From contig NZ_JAGMUK010000181.1 in NCBI RefSeq assembly GCF_019049245.1, positions 106,190 to 170,189 on the forward strand: a DNA stretch of 64,000 nt, given 5' to 3'. Each line of letters opens with the position of its first letter. Positions within the stretch are counted from its first letter, which is position 1. The position numbers and the translations under genes are program-made. Under the pieces are notes generated by a model. It searched no databases. It was not told the DNA's origin and was given only the letters and a program-made list of their open reading frames with translations. Origin of the DNA: Streptomyces sp. AC555_RSS877 (GTDB lineage Bacteria; Actinomycetota; Actinomycetes; Streptomycetales; Streptomycetaceae). Below are positions 7,592 to 15,777 of this stretch, piece by piece.

Positions 7592-10325
7592 GTACGTCGC
7601 GCAGCAGCCGCGCGTTCTTCACCACCTGGCTCGATCCGGTGCGCCCCGCGGCCGTCGTGACCTCGGATATCTCGCCCTTCGCCGCGCAGCGGGAGGCGCA
7701 GTCGACGCCGAGGGCGAGCAGTGGTCCGGTGCCCCGGACCACGGGGTCGCGCAGCAGGAGGGGCAGGACGGTCTCGAGCACGGACCAGACGGTGGCGTAC
7801 GCGCCCGTATCGGCCGCTGTCCGCAGGGAGGCGGTCACCCGGTTCGCCTCGACCCATTTGCTGCGCAGCATCTCGGCCAACTGCCGCCCGAGCAGGCGGG
7901 CGTCCAGCTGTTCCCGCGCGGCGAGCACGAGCAGCGCGTCCACGGCCGCGTCGCGTTCGCCCTGCTGGTCGTACGTGAGGGTGTACGCCAGTGCCAGGTG
8001 CAGCGCGAATCCCGCCGGGCCGCCCGACTCCGCGGCGAACGGCAGGGCGTGGGCCCAGCCCCGCATCGACACGCGGTACCCGAAGTAGTCACGGGCGAGC
8101 ACGAGTTCGCGGTGGTGCGGCAACTGGGCCAGCCAGAAAGGGACCATCGGGTTGTGGAGGACGCTGTCGTGCGGCCCGATCAGGGTCGCGGCGGCCGGGA
8201 GCAGCGGAAGGCCGGGGGCCGGCTCGGGGGGCAGGTGGCTCAGCCATTCCGTCGGGTGCCTGCCCGAGTGGGCGGCGGGCCAGTCTGCCGGCCCGGAGTC
8301 CCAGTGCGGCAGACCGCCCTCGCGCAGCCACTGAGCCAGCCGCTGCCCGGCGTCGGACTGGAGTTCCCCGGCCGCGCCCAGCACCTTCTCGTCGGCGGTC
8401 GGGGTGACGCGCAGCAGTGCCTGGGCCAGGTCGACCGGCGCGGGCGTGATGCCGAGTCCGTCGAGCACCGAGATCCGCCGCACGAGCACGGCGGCGTCCA
8501 GCGCACCCGTGGCATCGGTCGGCACGGCCAGCAGGAACGGCTGCGCGCCGGCCTCGATGATGTCGATCGCCTCGGCCAGGCGCGCCCGCAGCAGCTCCCC
8601 TGCCGGGGAGGCGGCGTTGCGCTTGAGGCGGGTGGTGAAGTCGTACTCCCTCGGCTCGTCGCCCCGCAGCGCCCTGGCCACGTCGTACACGTCGGACTGG
8701 GTGAAGTCGACGACCTCACGAGGCTCCTTGCGCATGACCGGCTTCAACGCCTGGGCCAGCGCGGCCCGGTCGAGGTGCGCGTGCCGGACCAGTCCGTCCA
8801 GGACACGCTCGAACGTCACCACTTCCTTGTCGTTCGCGACGACCGCCGCGAGCTCCTCGGCGACCTCTACGGCCGTCTCGATGGGCCCCGGCACCGTACG
8901 CGGCTCCGGCACGACGAGCAGCAAGTCGGCGTGCTGGTCGGTGAGTTGGCTGGCGAGTCGGTCCGTGAGTCGGTCCTGTTCGGTGCCGAGCAGATCGGCG
9001 GCCCGGGCCATGAGACCGGGGCTGATCCGTGCGGCGGCCGTGCGCAGTTCGGGCAGTACGGAGCCGCCCGCGGCCTTGAGGTGCCGGGCGATCACGTCGA
9101 GGGCGCGCTCCTGCAGGTCGACGTCCCGGTGGTCGAGGGCCGTCGCCGCGTCGAGCACGGTCCGGGCGGCGCGCGCGGGGTCCTTCCGGGCCGCGCGGGC
9201 GAGCCGGGTGAGCTGGGCGCGGACCAGCTTCTTCTCCGGTCGTAGCAGCACCCGCCCGCACACCTCGGTGAGCACGTCGGGCTCCAGCAGCCCGGCCTCG
9301 TCCAGGCCGATCAGGACCTCCTGGGCGTAGGAGGCCACCGGCGACGACAGGTCGAGCAGTGCCACATGGTCCCGGAGGGCGAGCGCGTTCTCGGCCGGGG
9401 TGAGGGCGAGGGCGCGCAGGTACGCGAGCGGCGGCGCGGTCTCCGCGCGTGTGCCGTCCTGCAGGAGCCGGGCGAGCAACGGCTCGGCCAGCGCTACACG
9501 TTCGCGGGTCACGGAGGCGTGTTCCACCGGTGTGAGGGCGAGTTCCGTCAGCGCGACCGCGCAGTTCCACCCCCACGATTCGGAGCCGGCCAGGTCCGTG
9601 AAGACGCGCCGGATCAGCGCGGCACGGTCGACCAGACCCTCCTCGGCGAGGCTGATGAAGACGCCCAGTCGGGCGTCTTCCCTGATGTACGACCGGCCTC
9701 TGGTGGTGAGCGAGTGGTGTAACGATTCCACGCCGAGGTACACACCCGGTCGCTCCAGCGCCAGCGGGAGGAGCATCGGCGACAGGTCGTCCGCGCGCAG
9801 CCGCTCCAGGAAGGTGGCACCCGGCTGGGGACCGCCGCGCAGGTGCGCGGGATACTCCCAGGTGTTGTCGCGCCAGCGCAGCCAGCTCGCGATGAACCCG
9901 TCGGAGGTCGGGACGGGACAGCCGGTGTCGTGGACGAGGTGTTCGACGAGGTCGGACCTGACGGTCTTCCCGGGCGTCGACCGGTCGGCGAGTTGTGCGA
10001 CCAAATCGGCCCGCCAGACAACGGGGTGGAGGTTCACGACGTCGAGCATCCAGGCGCCGCCGAGGGGCAGAAAGAGCGAGTCGGCGCCGTTCTCGGGCCG
10101 CAGGATCCAGTCGGCCGCGGCCATGGGATCGGTCCGGCAGCCGAGTTCGGCGGCGAGCTGGGCGGCCCTCTCCTCCTCCGGGACGTGGTACCAGCCGGCT
10201 CGCAGCGGCGCGCGCCGGGCCTCCAGGGCCTCGGCCTGTGCCGCGCGCTCGTCCGGCGTCAGGGCGCCGAGTTCCCGGAGGACGCCCTCGACGTCCCCTG
10301 CTTCCGCGAGGTGGACCAGTTTCAT
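7584..10325 (-). CDS. Large DUF6493-like protein, partner of the SWIM protein
   Basis: 913-residue soluble protein without signal peptide or membrane helix, rich in Leu/Ala/Glu helices and probably alpha-helical repeats. It resembles the DUF6493 proteins that sit next to SWIM zinc-finger genes in actinomycetes; I recognise this mainly from the N-terminus (VHLAEAGDVEGVLREL, GAWMLDVVNLHP) and the context. Its ATG overlaps the stop of the SWIM gene by 4 bases (10322-10325), so the two are translated together and may act as one complex. No catalytic motif is visible. Function unknown; the DUF number is less certain than the pairing. Confidence 0.72.
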   Translation of the reverse strand: MKLVHLAEAGDVEGVLRELGALTPDERAAQAEALEARRAPLRAGWYHVPEEERAAQLAAELGCRTDPMAAADWILRPENGADSLFLPLGGAWMLDVVNLHPVVWRADLVAQLADRSTPGKTVRSDLVEHLVHDTGCPVPTSDGFIASWLRWRDNTWEYPAHLRGGPQPGATFLERLRADDLSPMLLPLALERPGVYLGVESLHHSLTTRGRSYIREDARLGVFISLAEEGLVDRAALIRRVFTDLAGSESWGWNCAVALTELALTPVEHASVTRERVALAEPLLARLLQDGTRAETAPPLAYLRALALTPAENALALRDHVALLDLSSPVASYAQEVLIGLDEAGLLEPDVLTEVCGRVLLRPEKKLVRAQLTRLARAARKDPARAARTVLDAATALDHRDVDLQERALDVIARHLKAAGGSVLPELRTAAARISPGLMARAADLLGTEQDRLTDRLASQLTDQHADLLLVVPEPRTVPGPIETAVEVAEELAAVVANDKEVVTFERVLDGLVRHAHLDRAALAQALKPVMRKEPREVVDFTQSDVYDVARALRGDEPREYDFTTRLKRNAASPAGELLRARLAEAIDIIEAGAQPFLLAVPTDATGALDAAVLVRRISVLDGLGITPAPVDLAQALLRVTPTADEKVLGAAGELQSDAGQRLAQWLREGGLPHWDSGPADWPAAHSGRHPTEWLSHLPPEPAPGLPLLPAAATLIGPHDSVLHNPMVPFWLAQLPHHRELVLARDYFGYRVSMRGWAHALPFAAESGGPAGFALHLALAYTLTYDQQGERDAAVDALLVLAAREQLDARLLGRQLAEMLRSKWVEANRVTASLRTAADTGAYATVWSVLETVLPLLLRDPVVRGTGPLLALGVDCASRCAAKGEISEVTTAAGRTGSSQVVKNARLLRDVLT

Positions 10326-11743
10326 CGTGCCGTCTCCGATCCCTCAACAGCAGTCGCTTCCGCGTCCGCCGCCGTGCCGCGCACCATGCCCACCGCGAGC
10401 ACGTGCTTGCAGGGGCCGCGCCCTCCCCGGTACTTCGCCCACCAGAAACAGGTGCAGCTCAACCGGCCCGACGCGTCATCGGCCCGGACCACATGGGCGT
10501 CGTCGCCCTTCCCGACCCGGGCCAGCGGCCCGTCGAGCCGTACCGCCCCGTCCGCGACGAGGGCCCGCGCCCCGCGCAGCCGGGGGTTGCGCGTCTCGGC
10601 GGCGCCCGCGCGGTAGGGCAGATGGCGGTGGAAGTACGCCTCCTCGGCGAGGTCGTAGCCGATCTGGCCGGACGTCCCCAGCATGGTCAGCGCGGCGCGC
10701 ACCCGGGCGGCCGGCAGACCGGCCTGTGCCGACAGATCGGTGACATCGATCCTCGGCTCCCAGGCCAGCAACTCGGCGACCCGCTCCGCGTCCGCCGCCG
10801 CGGGCCCGGTGGCGAGGTCGTGCAGCACTCCGCCCTCGCCGGAGAAGCCGCGCGAGGCACCCGGGGAGAGCAGCAACGTCAGCCGCGCGCCCGGAAGTTC
10901 GGCCTCCCAGGCGACGGGGGCCGCCCCGTCCACGGCGTCCGCGGCGGCCGGCGCGTACACCCGTACGGTCGTCGCGTGCCGCAGGACCGTCTGGAGGGTC
11001 AGAAGCCGCTCGGGCCCGGGCAGGCACACGGCACCCGGCGCCGGTCTGGTCGTGGGACGCAGTGTGCGGCCCGCCGGCACCACCCAGCGGCTCGTACGGG
11101 CATCGGGCCGCTGGGTGGGCCGGGGCAGCGCCCGCAGCACGGCGGCCGCCTCGACTGCGGGCACCTCGGCCCGAAGGGCGAAGCCCGCCGCGAGCACCTG
11201 GGCTTCGGCGAAGCCGCGCAGCCAGCGCTCCGGCAGCGGGACCTTCTTCTCCACGAACTCGCCGTCGAAGGTCTTGACCGTCAACTCCTCGGGCCCGACG
11301 GCCAGATGGAGGGGGTCGAGCCCGCCGAGCCCGGCCAGGGCCCGCCGCAGGGGCAGGTTGACGTCCACGTTGGTGGTGCCGTGTCCGACGTCGTCACCGT
11401 CGAGGCCGGGTGCGAGGACGTCGAGCCGGGCGTAGACACCGCAGCAGCCGGAGAAGGACTCGAACCGGAGCCGGTCGCCGTCGGCCGTCACCACCGGGTC
11501 GAGCGAGCTTGTCACGCTGGGCCGGTAGTAGCGGGCGGCGGCCACGTCGGCGACCGTGAGCAGCGCTGTCGCCGCGGCGGCCGGCGCGGTCAGGAACCCG
11601 CTGAAGAACCGGGGGTTGGCCGCCTCTCCTGCCGGGGTGGCACCGCCGGAGGTCTCCAGCGCGAGGGTGCGTCCGGCTGTGGATTCGTGCACGGCCGAGG
11701 GACGTAAGTAGGAGTAGGACTGCATGAGTTGGGTCACGCGCAC
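10322..11743 (-). CDS. SWIM zinc-finger protein
   Basis: 473 residues. The C-terminal region has the SWIM signature CxC...CxH: SCTCFWW, then GPCKHVLAVGM, preceded by a beta-rich stretch (GPLARVGKGDDAHVVRAD). SWIM domains bind DNA or protein. An HTH-like helical segment lies before it (DVTDLSAQAGLPAARVRAALTMLG split over that area). No nuclease or helicase motif is seen. It is the first gene of a two-gene operon with the DUF6493-like partner. Start: the ATG at 11743. Confidence 0.85.
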   Translation of the reverse strand: MRVTQLMQSYSYLRPSAVHESTAGRTLALETSGGATPAGEAANPRFFSGFLTAPAAAATALLTVADVAAARYYRPSVTSSLDPVVTADGDRLRFESFSGCCGVYARLDVLAPGLDGDDVGHGTTNVDVNLPLRRALAGLGGLDPLHLAVGPEELTVKTFDGEFVEKKVPLPERWLRGFAEAQVLAAGFALRAEVPAVEAAAVLRALPRPTQRPDARTSRWVVPAGRTLRPTTRPAPGAVCLPGPERLLTLQTVLRHATTVRVYAPAAADAVDGAAPVAWEAELPGARLTLLLSPGASRGFSGEGGVLHDLATGPAAADAERVAELLAWEPRIDVTDLSAQAGLPAARVRAALTMLGTSGQIGYDLAEEAYFHRHLPYRAGAAETRNPRLRGARALVADGAVRLDGPLARVGKGDDAHVVRADDASGRLSCTCFWWAKYRGGRGPCKHVLAVGMVRGTAADAEATAVEGSETAR

Positions 11744-11993
11744 ACGCTACGGCCGAGGACTGACACCGGTCCGCAGGGGCACCCGCACACCGCCGGAGAC
11801 ATGCGCCGCCGTGTTACGAGTCGGCGCCGTGCTCGGGGCCGCGGCTGGCGATGAAGAGGGTGGCGGTCTGCTCGATCCAGCGTCGCTGGCGGTTCGGTGA
11901 GCTCCTTGCCTGACCGACGCCGGTGACGGCAGGCGGCTGCCGGGCCTCACCGGCTGAGGACTCCCCCTGCTCCGGGACCTCGCGCCGTACGTT

Positions 11994-12455
11994 TCAGGCG
12001 TCCGCGCCAAGGTCTTTCCGCATGGCGTCGCGGAGGGACTGGTACGCCTCGTCGTACCGCAGTCGGCCCGTGACGTACTCGTTGCTGTCCCGGCTGCATC
12101 CGTCGGCGACGACGTCGCGCAGGTCGCGGAGCCGGCGGAATGAGTCATCCGACGGCCCGACGATGTAGCGAGGCGCACAGATGGAGACCTCGTAGCGCAG
12201 GGCTGTGCATGCTTCGAAGGCTTCCCATACGGCACGCGTGCGTTGGTGTGGATCCGGGTCTGGCTCTCGCACGGCGACGCGGCAGGTGTGCCGGGCCGTC
12301 GCCAGGGCGGCCAAGTAGGAGACGTAGAGGGAGCGGCGGGTGTCCCTGTGCTGGTCGCCGCGTTCCCTTCTCCAGCGGCGATGGTCCAGGAGACCGGCTG
12401 ATGCTGTGGCGATGGCACCGCCCACTACGGTGCTGGCCAGCGAGATCCACTCCAT
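11994..12455 (-). CDS. Small hypothetical protein with one N-terminal membrane helix
   Basis: 153 residues. The N-terminus (SLASTVVGGAIATASAGLL) is a single membrane anchor, followed by a basic RRWRRER stretch and a helical cytoplasmic part with many Arg, Asp and Tyr. The ATG at 12455 is supported by an upstream GGGGGA on the minus strand. I do not recognise a family; membrane-anchored proteins of this shape are common in Streptomyces. The 250 bases between it and the SWIM gene hold nothing I can support. Confidence 0.7.
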   Translation of the reverse strand: MEWISLASTVVGGAIATASAGLLDHRRWRRERGDQHRDTRRSLYVSYLAALATARHTCRVAVREPDPDPHQRTRAVWEAFEACTALRYEVSICAPRYIVGPSDDSFRRLRDLRDVVADGCSRDSNEYVTGRLRYDEAYQSLRDAMRKDLGADA

Positions 12456-12789
12456 TGGCGTCCCCCGTGAGCTGAGCTGTTCAGTGTCATAGCGTGCTCC
12501 GGTTCGTGTGCGACGTCGAGACGGCCGGGGTCGTTCCGTGAAGGCGACCGCGAGGGGGGCGTCGTGTCTCGACCGGTGCCCGTGGCAAGCGGACAGGAGT
12601 ACAGCCATGAGCGCTCCCGGCCCGCCCTGCACCGCCCGTGCGTGGCCATACGATGCGCCAGGAGTAGTTTGACGAGCCTCAGCACTGAGCGGCATGGCTG
12701 GTGGGGCATCACAGGAGGGCCGCTTCTCGGCTGAGTTCCGTAGCGAGCGACGGCCTTGGCGTGCAGCAGGATCCGCTATGATCGTTCTC

Positions 12790-12895
12790 GAGCTGGCAGC
12801 CGAACTCCTGGTTGCCGTCGCTGCGTTGGTGGTCCAAGGAAAGACGTCCCGCTTCCTGCGGGGAGATGCAGGTGCAAGGCCTGCCCAGCGCTCCA
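12790..12895 (+). other. Structured, tRNA-like element (unproven)
   Basis: A run of hairpins: GGCAGCC/GGTTGCC with 8-base loop (12795-12816), CCCGC/GCGGG (12848-12862) and GCAGG/CCTGC with a 7-base loop (12868-12884). The last looks like a T-arm and is followed by CCAGCGC, one base and CCA. GAGCTGG at 12790-12796 could pair with CCAGCGC with one mismatch. At 106 bases, and without a clear D-arm or anticodon arm, it is not a normal tRNA. It may be a decayed tRNA, an attachment-site remnant or another RNA. The rest of the 12456-13220 gap has no supportable gene. Confidence 0.3.
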
Positions 12896-12900
12896 ACAAA

Positions 12901-12931
12901 AGCCCCATCCCGCGTTGCGCGGGGTGGGGCT
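12901..12931. terminator. Strong GC-rich hairpin terminator
   Basis: A 14-bp stem (AGCCCCATCCCGCG against CGCGGGGTGGGGCT, one wobble) with a 3-base TTG loop. Read on the minus strand it is followed by TTTTGTTGG, a classic intrinsic terminator; on the plus strand it directly follows the tRNA-like element, the usual place for a tRNA terminator. Confidence 0.75.
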
Positions 12932-13220
12932 TCGGCGTTGCCAGGGAGATCACCCTGCTCGTGACCTCATGAACCAGCCCTTGATCGAGTGTGTCGAACG
13001 CGGCCGCAGGATGAGACCTGCCCAGTTCGGAACAAGGGTTGCCGCAGCTGTGCGAAATTCCGGCCCCGATGTGCGGGAGCTGACAGACCAGGAGCCGGGC
13101 AAGTTCTGCGGCCTCACCCGTCGGCGGACCTGACTGCTCATCGTGTAACGCGGTGGCCACCGAAGAACCATGTCAGTAGTCTTGGCGTCATTCGCTCCTT
13201 ACCGATGGAGGGCCCTTCAC

Positions 13221-13553
13221 ATGACCACCTCGTTCGTCCGTCCTGAACCGCCGTACTACGCGGTGATCATCACCTCCCGGCCGACCGCGGATCTCGAAGG
13301 CTACGCGGCGATGAGCAAGCGCATGGCCGAACTTGGCGAGGTGCAACCCGGCTATCTCGGCCGCGAGTCGCTGACGGACGAGGACGGCCGGGACCTCGTC
13401 GTCATCTACTACGCAGACGAGGCATCGATAGCGGCGTGGAAGGCCCACCCCGAGCATCTCCAAGCACAGCGGCTCGGACGTGAACGCTGGTACTCCTCGT
13501 ACAGCGTTGAAGTCGCGCGAGTGGAGCGCGCCTACGCATACAGCCGCGACTGA
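13221..13553 (+). CDS. ABM/YgiN-type small monooxygenase-fold protein
   Basis: 110 residues with the dimeric alpha-beta ferredoxin-like fold of the antibiotic-biosynthesis-monooxygenase (ABM) family: beta strand YYAVIITSRPT, helix GYAAMSKRMAEL, then YLGRESLTDEDGRDLVVIYY, ASIAAWKAHPEH and a WYSSYSVEVARVERAY terminus. Members oxidise quinols or degrade haem, or have no known activity; no cofactor residue identifies the substrate here. The ATG at 13221 follows a GGAGGG about 10 bases upstream. Monocistronic. Confidence 0.8.
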   Translation: MTTSFVRPEPPYYAVIITSRPTADLEGYAAMSKRMAELGEVQPGYLGRESLTDEDGRDLVVIYYADEASIAAWKAHPEHLQAQRLGRERWYSSYSVEVARVERAYAYSRD

Positions 13554-13724
13554 GGCAGTGATCCCGACGGCCGGTTGACGCCCGCCGAGCCTGTGGGTCG
13601 AAGGTCCGGGGGCGGAAGCTGACGCCGCACACAAGGAGTGCCTTCGGTGCCGCGGAGGGGCGGGGCCAGAGAGACCGGCATAACCTGACCGCCGGACCGA
13701 GCCGGTGCCTCATGGCCGGCCGCT

Positions 13725-14594
13725 TCACCGGGTCGTCGGGTCCGTTGCGCCCGTGGGGAATTCCTCGACGCCGATGACGCGCAGCAGCTCCAGCCGCTCG
13801 CGGGTCTCGGCGTCCGCCGGGGTGAGCACCAGGAGTTGCTGACCCTGGTCGGGAGTGACCAGGGTCTCGCAGTCCATCAGCAGGCGGCCGACCCGCGGAT
13901 GCAGCAGGGTCTTGCGGTCGGCACGCCGGACCGCCACCTCGTGCTCGGCCCAGAGCCGGCGGAAGTCGGCGCTCGCGGCCTGCAACCGGTCGACGAGTCC
14001 GGCGACCGTGGAGTCGCCGGTCCGGCGTCCGGCGGCCGCACGCAAGTCGGCTACGAGCCGGCGGGCGTGGCGTTCGTGTTCCTCGGGCGGGGTGACGGCG
14101 CGTACTGCGGGGTCGGTGAACCAGCGGTACGCGACGTAGCGGCGGTCGCCGGAGAAGCCCGTGTGGTTGCCGGTGAGCAGGAGTGAGGCCCGGTTCTGGG
14201 CGAGGACTTCGCCCAGGTCGGACAGGACCAGGGCCGGGGTGTCGCCGAGCAGGTCGAGCATACGGATCAGGCCGGCGCGGGCCAGGCGGGCCACTCCGTC
14301 GGCGGGTGGGGGCTGGTGGCCGGCCAGGTGGAACAGGTGGACGCGCTCGTCGTCGGAGAGGCGCAGCGCCCGGGCCAGCGCGCCGAGCAGCTGGACCGAG
14401 GGCTGGCTGCTGCGGCCCTGCTCGAGGCGTACGACGTAGTCCACCGACATGCCGGCGAGCGTCGCCACCTCTTCCCGGCGCAGGCCGGAGGTGCGGCGGC
14501 GGGGGCCGTCGGCGATGCCGACATCGGCCGGACGCATCGCCTGGCGGCGGCGGCGCAGGAAGTCGGCGAGCTGGTCACGTTGCATGTTCCCCAT
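13725..14594 (-). CDS. XRE-family regulator with MmyB-like ligand domain
   Basis: Transcription factor of about 289 residues. The N-terminal helix-turn-helix (SGLRREEVATLAGMSVDYVV, then RLEQGRSSQPS) is followed by the MmyB-like PAS-type ligand-binding region (YRWFTDPAVRAV, WAEHEVAVRRADRKTLLHP). Such regulators usually sit divergently next to a short-chain dehydrogenase or aldo/keto reductase and control it in response to a fatty acid or aromatic ligand; the divergent neighbour here is an aldo/keto reductase. Start at 14594 (MGNMQRDQ...) or 14585; no ribosome site decides. Confidence 0.88.
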   Translation of the reverse strand: MGNMQRDQLADFLRRRRQAMRPADVGIADGPRRRTSGLRREEVATLAGMSVDYVVRLEQGRSSQPSVQLLGALARALRLSDDERVHLFHLAGHQPPPADGVARLARAGLIRMLDLLGDTPALVLSDLGEVLAQNRASLLLTGNHTGFSGDRRYVAYRWFTDPAVRAVTPPEEHERHARRLVADLRAAAGRRTGDSTVAGLVDRLQAASADFRRLWAEHEVAVRRADRKTLLHPRVGRLLMDCETLVTPDQGQQLLVLTPADAETRERLELLRVIGVEEFPTGATDPTTR

Positions 14595-14712
14595 GGTCCT
14601 CGCAGCGGCCGGGCCGATCCAGGGAGCGTCTCTCCCAGGATGAACGCTCCGCTCCCGTACATCGCGGCGCGGGCGCAGGGTGGGTGGCGGATCGACGACG
14701 AAGGAGAACGCG

Positions 14713-15708
14713 ATGCAGACACGAACCCTGGGCACCACCGGCCCGGCCGTTTCCGCGCTGGGCCTGGGCGCGATGGGCATGTCGGGCGCCTACGGCGAGG
14801 CCGACCGCGCGGAGAGTATCGCCACCGTCCACGCCGCGCTGGAAACCGGCGTCACGCTGATCGACACCGGCGACTTCTACGCCATGGGCCACAACGAGCT
14901 GCTGATCGCCGAGTCGCTGCGCGGCCGGGACCGGGACGGCTACCAGTTGAGCGTCAAGTTCGGCATGATGCGAGGCCCGGGCCCGGAGTTCGGCGGGATG
15001 GACGGGCGTCCCGAGGCGGTGAAGAACTTCCTGGCCTACTCGCTGACCCGCCTGGGCACCGACCACATCGACATCTACCGCCCCGCCCGGCTGGACCCGG
15101 CGATACCGATCGAGGAGACGGTGGGCGCGATCAAGGAGATGATCGACGCCGGCTACGTCCGTCACCTCGGCCTCTCGGAGGTCGACGCGGCGACGATCCG
15201 CCGGGCGCATGCCGTGCACCCGGTCGCCGACCTGCAGATCGAGTACTCGCTGATCTCCCGCGCCGTGGAGGCGGACATTCTGCCCACACTCAGGGAGCTC
15301 GGCATCGGCCTGACCGCGTACGGAGTTCTCAGCCGCGGCCTCATCTCCGGGCACTGGTCAGTCGGCCACACCGCCGGCCCCGGCGACAGCCGCGGCTTCA
15401 GCCCGCGGTTCTCGAGCGGGAACGTGGAACACAACCTCGCCCTCGTGGAAGCACTGCGCCAGGTTGCCGACGCGAAGGGGTGCACGGTCGCTCAACTGGC
15501 CATCGCCTGGGTGGCCGCGCAGGGCGACGACATCGTGCCGCTGGTCGGCGCTCGCACCCGCGAACGGCTGGCCGAGGCGCTGCCCGCGATGGACCTGATC
15601 CTCACCGCGGACGACCTCGCGGATATCGAGAAGGCGGTGCCGCCCGGCGCGGCGCGCGGCGACCGATACCCGTCCGCGTTCATGTCCGGTCTCGGCGCCG
15701 GCAACTGA
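14713..15708 (+). CDS. Aldo/keto reductase with substituted catalytic His
   Basis: 331-residue TIM-barrel oxidoreductase. The N-terminus (LGLGAMGMSGAYG) and tetrad residues D51, Y56 (DTGDFYAMG) and K82 (SVKFG) are typical, but the usual histidine of the strand-4 motif (YYQHRVD in relatives) is Ala125 in IYRPARLDP. NADPH-binding elements near the C-terminus (VPLVGARTRERLAEAL) are present. Start: ATG with AAGGAG at 14701. Divergent from the MmyB-type regulator, the likely controller. Substrate unknown; activity may be altered by the missing His. Confidence 0.9.
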   Translation: MQTRTLGTTGPAVSALGLGAMGMSGAYGEADRAESIATVHAALETGVTLIDTGDFYAMGHNELLIAESLRGRDRDGYQLSVKFGMMRGPGPEFGGMDGRPEAVKNFLAYSLTRLGTDHIDIYRPARLDPAIPIEETVGAIKEMIDAGYVRHLGLSEVDAATIRRAHAVHPVADLQIEYSLISRAVEADILPTLRELGIGLTAYGVLSRGLISGHWSVGHTAGPGDSRGFSPRFSSGNVEHNLALVEALRQVADAKGCTVAQLAIAWVAAQGDDIVPLVGARTRERLAEALPAMDLILTADDLADIEKAVPPGAARGDRYPSAFMSGLGAGN

Positions 15709-15777
15709 GTCCGCGGGATGACACGGCGGAAGGAATCGACCTCTCAGGTACGTCGGCAGGGGCTTGGACGTGTCCTG

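Noticed and set aside
12790..12895. Functional tRNA
   Set aside because: Too long, a mismatch in the acceptor-like stem, and no convincing D or anticodon arm; kept only as a structured element.
12694..12972. Plus-strand open frame of 92 codons over the hairpins
   Set aside because: It crosses all the stems and the terminator, has no family and no ribosome site; the RNA structure explains the sequence better.
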